Position numbers and translations under genes: made by a program. DNA of 64,000 nucleotides, taken from NCBI RefSeq assembly GCF_006335015.1, contig NZ_VDGT01000008.1, positions 62,001-126,000 of the forward strand, in the 5' to 3' direction. The stretch's first letter is position 1; each line of letters begins with the position of its first letter. This stretch comes from Streptomyces sedi. Lineage in GTDB: Bacteria > Actinomycetota > Actinomycetes > Streptomycetales > Streptomycetaceae. This document shows positions 18,253 through 25,283 of this stretch, one piece after another. A model generated the notes under the pieces. It ran no database searches and was not told where the DNA came from. It saw only the letters and a program-made list of their open reading frames with translations.

Positions 18253-20535
18253 TCACTCGTCGGAGTCCAGAGTCTCACCCCGGGGCGGGGTACCGGTGTT
18301 GACGCTGCTGGTGTCGGCGGGGCTCTCACCCGCCGGGGCGTCGTCCTCGGAGGTGGCGTCCTCGCGGGCGGCTCGCTTGCGCTGCGTGTACATCCGGATT
18401 CCGGCGAGCACGACCAGCAGCAGACCACCGGCGATCACCATCAGCACGGCGGAGGTGATCGAGGTGACGTCGGCCTGGAAGCGCATCGGCTCGCCGTACG
18501 CCTTCTCGTCCTCGGTGCTGAAGAGCCGGGCCTCCAGGAAGGTGCGACCGTTGGCGCGCGCGGTGGTGGAGAACTTCACCGTCTGGCTGTGCCCGCCGCC
18601 GACGGCGATCTGCTGGGTCTCGCTGACCTCCAGGCCGAGCCTGCGGCTGGAGGTCAGCCGCAGCTCCAGACCCTTGACGTCCTGGACCAGGTTGTTCTCG
18701 ACCGTCACGGGGATGGTCGCGCTGCGTCCGGAGAGGGTGATCGGCGACTTCTGGATGATCCGGACCCGGTCGGTGAGGTCCTCCAGGCCGTTCTGCACGG
18801 TGAAGCGGTAGGCGGCGGCGTCCGACTCGTGGCCGCGCCAGGAGGTGGACATCTCGCGGCGGATGGCGTTGCCGAACGGCGGCTCGACGCGGTCGGGCGC
18901 GGTGAGGATGACCGTGAAGTCCTCCAGCGTCCGCTGCGTCTCGCGCATGGTCTGGAAGGCGCTGGTGGGCAGCTCCTGCTGACGCAGCCGGGAGGGGTAC
19001 TCGTCCGAGCCCGGCACCCGCTGGTTGGCGCCCGGGTCCGGCTGCGCGGAGGCGGTGGCGCTCAGGTTCTCGAACGAGAGCCAGTCGGCCTGCTCCTGAG
19101 CGGCCCGGACGGCGTCCGCCATCGCCTGCGCCTGGTCGCCGGTGGGCATCCGCTGGGGGGCCAGCAGCAGGTTCCGCTCGCCGGCGCCCGCCTCGCCCGC
19201 GATGGCGTGAGTCTGGGCGAGCAGTTGCTGGCGGGCCAGGGTCGCGTTGCTGGTGCCGCGCATGTCCTCGGTGAAGAGACCGGAGAGTACGGCGTCGGCG
19301 ACGACCGCCGTGTTGCCGTCACCGATCGGGCGGGGGGCGGAGGGGGTGTGGGCGAGCCCTCCGTCGCGGAGGCTGTCGCTCCGGGCGATCACATGGTGGG
19401 CGCCGGCCGAGGTGGCGACGGAGACGATCGAGGGGTCGACGGCGCCTTCGACGGGCCACGCGAAGTCGGTGGTCGGCTCGACCTTCAGCACCGAGTCGAT
19501 GGTGAGGGCGGCGGTCTCGGTCGCCGTGGCCAGCTGCCGCAGCGCGCCCTGGACCTCACGCCCCTGGTGGGCGAGGGAGGCGAGGTCGGGGTCGCCGAAG
19601 GGAAGGGCCACCACCTCGTCGTCGTGGACCGCCTCCTGGAGGGCGCCGAGCCACTCCCTGGCCTCCCGCTGGCCGTTGCCGGCGACCAACTCGTTGCCCT
19701 CGTAGACCTGGTACTCCTCCACCATCGCGTCCACGGAGGCGAGAAGGTCGGGGTCGATCACCCAGGTCACCGGGAGGTCGGCGCCCAACTCCACCAGCCG
19801 GTGGAGCCGGCCGCCGGGGGAGATCTCCTCCAGCAGCGAGCCGTCCCTGAACGTCGGGGTCTGCTCCTCGTCGGCGCCGGTCTGAGCGGTGAGGTGGGTC
19901 CGGGAGATCAACGGCCACAGCACGGTGAGGCTGGTCCCGTCTGCGGGGGAGTCGCCCCAGGGGAGCAGGGTGCGGCCGACGCCGAGGATCTGGTCCCACT
20001 GGCGGTCCTCGGTCTGTCCGGTCAGCGCGACGCCGACCTGGTAGACCCCGTCGGGGCCGAGGGAGAGCGCGGAGACCGGCACCTCAAGGGAGAAGGTGGC
20101 GGACATGCCCGGCCTGACCGTGCCGATGTCCTGGCCGTGGCCGAGCACTATGGGACCGTCGGCGTCGCTGTTGAACTCCGTGCGCGCCATGGCCTCGTCG
20201 ATGGCACCTCGGCCCTCAAGCGCGACGCCCTGACGGGCCGCGACCGAGCTGTCGAGGATGTCGGTGCCGCCCTCGTTGGTGACCGTTCCCCGCAGGGTGA
20301 GGGTGTCGTCGGCGTCGGGGGCCTCGGGTGTGACCTCGGTGAGGGAGACCGTGGCGGTCAGCGAGCCGGTGCCGATTTCGGTCGGGGCGGCGCTCGCCGC
20401 CGGCAGTCCGGTCGACATGGCGGTGGCCAGCAGCGCGGCGAACAGTCCGAAAAGCCTGCGTCCGCGACGCCCCAAAAGCCCTCCGTGCCTGCCGGCACCG
20501 GAGCGGGACGATGGTGTCTCCGCCATCTCTGGCAC
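18253..20535 (-). CDS. DUF6049 family membrane-anchored extracytoplasmic protein
   Basis: A 760-residue protein with an N-terminal export signal (RRLFGLFAALLATAMS around 27-41, then Ala-rich AASAAPTEIG), a large external region and a single C-terminal membrane segment (AVLMVIAGGLLLVVLAGIRM) with a basic cytoplasmic tail. The external part has several beta-rich stretches and belongs to the actinobacterial DUF6049 family; its role is unknown. It sits between pcnA (divergent) and murJ (37 bp downstream), so an envelope function is a fair inference. The start is uncertain: GTG at 20535 or ATG at 20526. Confidence 0.8.
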   Translation of the reverse strand: MPEMAETPSSRSGAGRHGGLLGRRGRRLFGLFAALLATAMSTGLPAASAAPTEIGTGSLTATVSLTEVTPEAPDADDTLTLRGTVTNEGGTDILDSSVAARQGVALEGRGAIDEAMARTEFNSDADGPIVLGHGQDIGTVRPGMSATFSLEVPVSALSLGPDGVYQVGVALTGQTEDRQWDQILGVGRTLLPWGDSPADGTSLTVLWPLISRTHLTAQTGADEEQTPTFRDGSLLEEISPGGRLHRLVELGADLPVTWVIDPDLLASVDAMVEEYQVYEGNELVAGNGQREAREWLGALQEAVHDDEVVALPFGDPDLASLAHQGREVQGALRQLATATETAALTIDSVLKVEPTTDFAWPVEGAVDPSIVSVATSAGAHHVIARSDSLRDGGLAHTPSAPRPIGDGNTAVVADAVLSGLFTEDMRGTSNATLARQQLLAQTHAIAGEAGAGERNLLLAPQRMPTGDQAQAMADAVRAAQEQADWLSFENLSATASAQPDPGANQRVPGSDEYPSRLRQQELPTSAFQTMRETQRTLEDFTVILTAPDRVEPPFGNAIRREMSTSWRGHESDAAAYRFTVQNGLEDLTDRVRIIQKSPITLSGRSATIPVTVENNLVQDVKGLELRLTSSRRLGLEVSETQQIAVGGGHSQTVKFSTTARANGRTFLEARLFSTEDEKAYGEPMRFQADVTSITSAVLMVIAGGLLLVVLAGIRMYTQRKRAAREDATSEDDAPAGESPADTSSVNTGTPPRGETLDSDE

Positions 20536-20704
20536 GCGTCAGCCCCGTTCCTTCTCGTCCCCGGCTGCCCCGGGGTCCGTCCCCCAGCCCTCAACGCGCC
20601 TTCATGGTAACGATGATCGAGACGTGTGATCGCCACGGAGTGCGGTGCCCGATCGCCCCCCGGTCACGGTGGGCGGCGAGCCGGGGCACGTACCCTGTGC
20701 TGTT

Positions 20705-22195
20705 GTGCCGAACGACAGGAAAGACAGTAACGTCCGCCATGCCGCACCCGAGCTGAGCCAGGCGCAACGGCGGGCCGTGGGAGAGCTGCTGCGGGTCTCC
20801 CCCATCGCCGACGATCTCGCCACCCGCTTCGCGGATGCCGGGTACACGCTGGTTCTGGTGGGGGGTTCGGTACGCGACGCGCTTCTCGGGCGGCTCGGCA
20901 ACGATCTCGACTTCACCACGGACGCGCGTCCCCAGGAGATCCTGCGGCTGGTCCGTCCCTGGGCCGACGCCGTCTGGGACGTGGGGATCGCGTTCGGCAC
21001 CGTGGGCTGTCGCAAGCGCGCCCCCGAGGGGGGGAACGACGCGGAACACCGCGACTACCAGCTGGAGATCACCACCTACCGCTCCGAGGCGTACGACCGG
21101 GACTCCCGCAAGCCGGAGGTCGTCTACGGCGACTCGCTCGAAGAGGACCTGCGGCGCCGGGACTTCACCGTCAACGCGATGGCGGTGACGCTTCCGCGGA
21201 AGGAGTTCGTGGACCCGCACAACGGGTTGAACGATCTCGCCCAGCGGCAGCTGCGCACGCCCGGCACCCCGGAGGAGTCGTTCTCCGACGACCCGCTGCG
21301 GATGATGCGGGCGGCCAGGTTCTCCGCCCAGCTGGGCTTCACCGTGACCACGCCGGTGCGGCAGGCGATGAAGGACATGGCCGCCCGGATCGACATCGTC
21401 TCCGCGGAGCGGGTGCGCGACGAGCTGAACAAGCTGCTGCTCAGCGCCGACCCGCGGCGAGGGATCACGTTGCTGGTGGAGACCGGACTCGCGGAGCGGG
21501 TGCTGCCCGAGGTTCCCGCGCTGCGGCTGGAACGCGACGAGCACCACCGGCACAAGGACGTGTACGAGCACAGCCTGACCGTGCTGGAGCAGGCCATCGA
21601 CCTGGAGGAGAACGGGCCCGACCTGGTGCTGCGGCTGGCGGCACTGCTCCACGACATCGGCAAGCCCAAGACGCGCCGCTTCGAGGGAGACGGGCGGGTC
21701 TCGTTCCACCACCACGAGATCGTCGGGGCCAAGCTGACCAAGCAGCGGATGACTCGGCTCAAGTACCCCAACGAGCTGGTCAAGGACGTCTCGCGGCTGG
21801 TCGAGCTGCATCTGAGGTTCCACGGCTACGGAACCGGTGAGTGGACCGACTCGGCCGTGCGGCGCTATGTGCGCGACGCGGGGCCGCTGCTGGACCGGCT
21901 GCACAAGCTCACGCGCTCCGACTGCACCACGAGGAACAAGAGGAAGGCCCAGGCGCTGTCCCGCGCCTACGACGGGCTGGAGGAGCGGATCGAGCGGCTC
22001 AAGGAGCAGGAGGAACTTGATGCCATTCGCCCCGATCTCAACGGCAATGACGTGATGGAGATCCTCGGTGTCCCGCCGGGGCCCGAGGTCGGTCGCGCCT
22101 ACCGCTTCCTGTTGGAACTGCGGCTGGAGAAGGGCCCGCTGGGCCGCGAGGCCGCCGAGGCGGCGCTCCGTGAGTGGTGGGCCGAGCAGAACTAG
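20705..22195 (+). CDS. pcnA: CCA tRNA nucleotidyltransferase
   Basis: A 496-residue polymerase-beta-superfamily enzyme. The nucleotidyltransferase head has LVGGSVRDALLGRLGNDLDF (GGxVRD at 53-58, DxD at 67-69) and an RRRDFTVNAM motif. The C-terminal part has an HD domain with EHHRHKDVYEHSL and LAALLHDIGKP. It adds or repairs the CCA end of tRNAs, or acts as a related poly(A)-type polymerase; both activities occur in Streptomyces. The GTG at 20705 fits the family N-terminus; the frame is open to 20645. Divergent from the DUF6049 gene. Confidence 0.92.
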   Translation: MPNDRKDSNVRHAAPELSQAQRRAVGELLRVSPIADDLATRFADAGYTLVLVGGSVRDALLGRLGNDLDFTTDARPQEILRLVRPWADAVWDVGIAFGTVGCRKRAPEGGNDAEHRDYQLEITTYRSEAYDRDSRKPEVVYGDSLEEDLRRRDFTVNAMAVTLPRKEFVDPHNGLNDLAQRQLRTPGTPEESFSDDPLRMMRAARFSAQLGFTVTTPVRQAMKDMAARIDIVSAERVRDELNKLLLSADPRRGITLLVETGLAERVLPEVPALRLERDEHHRHKDVYEHSLTVLEQAIDLEENGPDLVLRLAALLHDIGKPKTRRFEGDGRVSFHHHEIVGAKLTKQRMTRLKYPNELVKDVSRLVELHLRFHGYGTGEWTDSAVRRYVRDAGPLLDRLHKLTRSDCTTRNKRKAQALSRAYDGLEERIERLKEQEELDAIRPDLNGNDVMEILGVPPGPEVGRAYRFLLELRLEKGPLGREAAEAALREWWAEQN

Positions 22196-22222
22196 TCGCG
22201 GCGCGGCGCGGGGTGCCCGCGC

Positions 22223-23611
22223 TCAGCTCGCCGCCGTGGCGTCGCCCGTCGCCGCTTCCCGCGAAGTCGATGTTTCCCGCGAAGTCGCCGTTCCCCGTGG
22301 AGGCGCTGTTTCACGTGAAACAGCGCGCCGCAGCCGATGGATCAGCGCGGCGGTCAGCAGATAGACGAGTGAGACCAGGCAGAGCAACGCCGGGGAACGG
22401 CCGTCCGACGGCAGTATCAGGGCGGCCACCCCGGCGGCGCCCACGAAAGCGATGTTGTAGAGCATGTCGTAGAGCGCGAAGACCCGTCCCCGGAAGGTGT
22501 CGGAGACCGACGACTGCACCACCGTGTCCGTGACGATCTTGGCGCTCTGCGAGACGAATCCCAGCACAAAGGCGGCCACCAGCATGGGGGCGGGCTGGAA
22601 CGAGAGCCCGAGCGCCGGCACCAGCACGGACGCCGCCAGCGCGCAGCAGACATACCAGCCCAGCTGTCCCAGTCGGGTCACCAGCCACGGCGTCAGCACC
22701 GCCGCCACAAAGAAACCCGCGCCCGAGACGCCGACGGCTATGCCGAGCAGCGCCACGCCCTCGTCGCCGCCGTCGTCCCAGGAGTAGCGGCAGAGCATCA
22801 GCACGGTGACCAGCAGGGCGCCGTAGCTGAAACGCATCATGCCGACGCCGGCCAACGCTCCGGCGGCCGTGCGCCGTTGACCGAGATGCCGGAGACCGCC
22901 GAGCAGCCCCCGGCCGGTGGTCACGAGGGCCGCGCGCAGGTCGTGCGCGAGGGCGTCGTCGTCGGGGCCCAACTGGTCCCGGCCCATCCGCAGCGCGGAG
23001 AATCCGGCAAGGAGATAGATGGCGGCGGCCAGCAGCAGCGCCAGCGTGTCCTGGGCGCCCTGGGAGTTGGCGAGCAGCTGCACGAGGAACGCCCCGCCCC
23101 CGCCGACCGTGGCCGCCAGCGTGCCGGCCGTCGGGGAGAGGGAGTTGGCCACGACCAGCTGCTCGCGCTCGACCACCCGGGGGAGGGCGGCCGAGAGCCC
23201 GGCCAGGATGAAGCGGTTGACCGCCGTCACCAGGAGGGCCGACAGATAGAAGAGCCAGTCCGGGGCGCCGCCGAGGATCAGGGTGCAGGAGGCGGCGACC
23301 AGCCCGCAGCGCAGCAGGTTCCCGTAGAAGAGCACCTGTCGACGGCGCCAGCGATCCAGCAGCACCCCGGCGAACGGGCCCAGGAGCGAGTAGGGCAGCA
23401 GCAGTACCGCCATGGCCGCCGCGATGTCGCCGGGGCTGGTCTCCTGCTCGGGAGCGAAGACCACATAGGTGGCCAGGCCGATCTGGAAGACGCCGTCGGC
23501 GAACTGCGAGAGCAGCCGGACCGTCAGCAGTTGGCGGAAGCCGGTGCCACGTAGCAGCCCCCGTAGCTCGCGGAGGACGGGGGCGCGCTCGGGCTGGGAA
23601 TCAAGTTTCAC
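22223..23611 (-). CDS. Major facilitator superfamily transporter
   Basis: A 462-residue protein with about 12 hydrophobic segments, an MFS motif A-like GPFAGVLLDRWRRRQVLFYG loop after the second segment, and QFADGVFQIGLATYVVF at the start. It probably exports small molecules; the substrate is not predictable. The GTG start at 23611 lies within a parS site and overlaps the end of the upstream glycosyltransferase by 11 bp, so translation is probably coupled. The C-terminal tail consists of four SRET-like hexapeptides encoded by parS-derived 18-bp repeats. Confidence 0.85.
   Translation of the reverse strand: MKLDSQPERAPVLRELRGLLRGTGFRQLLTVRLLSQFADGVFQIGLATYVVFAPEQETSPGDIAAAMAVLLLPYSLLGPFAGVLLDRWRRRQVLFYGNLLRCGLVAASCTLILGGAPDWLFYLSALLVTAVNRFILAGLSAALPRVVEREQLVVANSLSPTAGTLAATVGGGGAFLVQLLANSQGAQDTLALLLAAAIYLLAGFSALRMGRDQLGPDDDALAHDLRAALVTTGRGLLGGLRHLGQRRTAAGALAGVGMMRFSYGALLVTVLMLCRYSWDDGGDEGVALLGIAVGVSGAGFFVAAVLTPWLVTRLGQLGWYVCCALAASVLVPALGLSFQPAPMLVAAFVLGFVSQSAKIVTDTVVQSSVSDTFRGRVFALYDMLYNIAFVGAAGVAALILPSDGRSPALLCLVSLVYLLTAALIHRLRRAVSRETAPPRGTATSRETSTSREAATGDATAAS
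22254..22325. repeat. Four tandem 18-bp parS-like repeats, one perfect parS
   Basis: Units start at 22254, 22272, 22290 and 22308. The cores read GCTTCCCGCGAAGTC, GTTTCCCGCGAAGTC, GTTCCCCGTGGAGGC and the perfect GTTTCACGTGAAAC (22308-22321). On the minus strand they encode a six-residue repeat (SRETAP, PRGTAT, SRETST, SREAAT) at the C-terminus of the MFS transporter. Confidence 0.85.
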
Positions 23612-25136
23612 GTGAAACGTCGTCCGTGGTGGTCTGGGGCGGCCAGGGCTGGTCCGGCCGGGGCGGCGCCGGCGGTGGGGCTTCGGCCGGGCGGGAGACG
23701 CCCCAGGCTACATAGGCGCTCTGCGCGGTCGGCGGGGCATCCCTGCGGCGGAGCGTGAACACGTCCGGCGCGCCGTCCAGGACGCCGCCGCCCGGGTCGT
23801 CCGAGCCGTCCCTCCGTACGAGGTCGTGCTCGGGGCGCAGCGCGTCCCGCACCACCATCGCGCAGAGATAGGCGGTCCCGAGCAGATGGAGCAGGATGGC
23901 CAGCTGGTAGCCGCCCATGGAGAGCCCCTGCTGGTCCTCGCCGTGGCGGTAGGCGAGATACATCCAGATGCCGAAGTAGTAGAGCACCTCGCAGCTCTGC
24001 CAGATCAGGAAGTCCCGCCAGCGCGGCCGGGCGAGGGCGGCGAGCGGGATGAGCCACAGCACGTACTGCGGCGAGTAGACCTTGTTGGTGAGAACGAACA
24101 ACGCCACGACGAGGAAGGCGAGTTGGGCCAGCCGCGGTCGTCGGGGCGCGGCCAGGGCGAGCAGCGCGATCCCCGCGCAGCCGAGCGCCATCAGCACCAT
24201 CGCGTAGGTGTTGACCGACTCCAGCGCGTGGTTGGTCCGTTGGGAGATGACCAGCCAGAACGAGCCGACGTCCACCGGCCGGTCCTGGCTGAAGACATAG
24301 AACTTCGACCAGCCCTCCCAGGCCGGCAGCATCACCGGAAGGTTGACCGCCAGCCAGGTGACCACGGCCGCCGCCGTGGTCACCGCCAGCTCACGCCAGC
24401 GGCCGGCTCGCCAGCAGAGCACCAGCAGGGGGCCCAGCAGCAGCGCGGGATAGAGCTTGGCCGCCGTCGCCAGGCCGATCAGCACCCCGGCCCAGACCGT
24501 GCGGGAACGCGACCACATCAGCAGCGCGGCGCAGGTGAGTGCGCCGGCCAACAGGTCCCAGTTGATGGTGGCGTTGAGCGCCAACGCGGGGGCGAGTGCC
24601 ACCAGCAGGCCGTCCCAGGGCCGGCCGCGGTGGATGCGCGCCACGCAGGCGGTGATCACCACGGCGCAGACCAGCAGCAGGCCCGCGTTGATCATCCAGT
24701 AGAGCTGTGCCTCGCGGATTCCGCCTCCGTCCGGGGTGAGCCAGGAGGCGACCTCCATGAAGAGGCCGGTGAGCACCGGGTACTCCAGGTACTCCATGCC
24801 GCCGGAGAGCGACTCGGGAAGCTTCTCGAAGTAGGGCACCCGCCCCTCGGCGAAGCCGCGGGACTCGTAGAGGTGCGGGATGTCGGAGTAGCAGGCGTGG
24901 GTGTACTGCCCGGTGGCGCCGAAGAACCAGTGCTCCTCGTAGCAGGCGGACTTCTGGGCCATGCCCAGCGCGAACATCCCGATCACGACGAGCACCACCA
25001 CGCGCACCGGGCTCCACCAGCCCCCGCCCGGCACCGCCCGTCTCCCCGCCGGTCCGCCGATCAACTGGCTGCCGGCTGACGCCACTTCGTCCTGAGCGGT
25101 GGGGTGGACGACCGACGACTTGTGGGGATGCGCCAT
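23601..25136 (-). CDS. GT87-type polyprenol-linked glycosyltransferase, integral membrane
   Basis: A 511-residue multi-pass membrane protein with about 10-12 hydrophobic segments. The first external loop holds EHWFFGATGQYTHACYSDIP and ESLSGGMEYLEYPVLTG, typical of the DUF2029/GT87 family of membrane mannosyltransferases that use polyprenol-phosphate sugars. Later segments include FVLTNKVYSPQYVLWLIPL. The C-terminal cytoplasmic tail is Pro-rich and ends VSRET, encoded by parS. The ATG at 25136 (MAHPHKSS) is preferred over a frame open to 25166. The penicillin-binding protein is upstream on the same strand, behind a terminator hairpin. Confidence 0.85.
   Translation of the reverse strand: MAHPHKSSVVHPTAQDEVASAGSQLIGGPAGRRAVPGGGWWSPVRVVVLVVIGMFALGMAQKSACYEEHWFFGATGQYTHACYSDIPHLYESRGFAEGRVPYFEKLPESLSGGMEYLEYPVLTGLFMEVASWLTPDGGGIREAQLYWMINAGLLLVCAVVITACVARIHRGRPWDGLLVALAPALALNATINWDLLAGALTCAALLMWSRSRTVWAGVLIGLATAAKLYPALLLGPLLVLCWRAGRWRELAVTTAAAVVTWLAVNLPVMLPAWEGWSKFYVFSQDRPVDVGSFWLVISQRTNHALESVNTYAMVLMALGCAGIALLALAAPRRPRLAQLAFLVVALFVLTNKVYSPQYVLWLIPLAALARPRWRDFLIWQSCEVLYYFGIWMYLAYRHGEDQQGLSMGGYQLAILLHLLGTAYLCAMVVRDALRPEHDLVRRDGSDDPGGGVLDGAPDVFTLRRRDAPPTAQSAYVAWGVSRPAEAPPPAPPRPDQPWPPQTTTDDVSRET
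23605..23618. promoter_or_regulatory. parS site at glycosyltransferase/MFS gene overlap
   Basis: A perfect GTTTCACGTGAAAC. On the minus strand it encodes the terminal VSRET of the glycosyltransferase, and its GTG is the start codon of the MFS gene, so the site serves two reading frames and ParB. Confidence 0.9.
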
Positions 25137-25199
25137 GCGCCCATCCTGCCGCACGGGTCGGCGCACCGCCGGGGGGCGGGGCGTGGTTGCCGGAAACGG

Positions 25200-25243
25200 C
25201 CAGGGGCCGGGACACGAGTCGTCGCTCGTGTCCCGGCCCCTGG
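25200..25243 (-). terminator. Strong terminator hairpin after penicillin-binding protein
   Basis: A perfect 19-bp stem (25200-25218 with 25225-25243) and a 6-nt loop, 41 bp beyond the penicillin-binding protein stop on the minus strand. It isolates that gene from the glycosyltransferase. Confidence 0.75.
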
Positions 25244-25283
25244 AGGGGATCGGCCCTCGCGGGCGGATCGATCTCGGCCGGGC

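Noticed and set aside
14805..18302. A 1165-codon open frame on the plus strand opposite the pseudokinase and murJ
   Set aside because: Composition of a third-position GC shadow; no motifs, and it spans two well-supported minus-strand genes.
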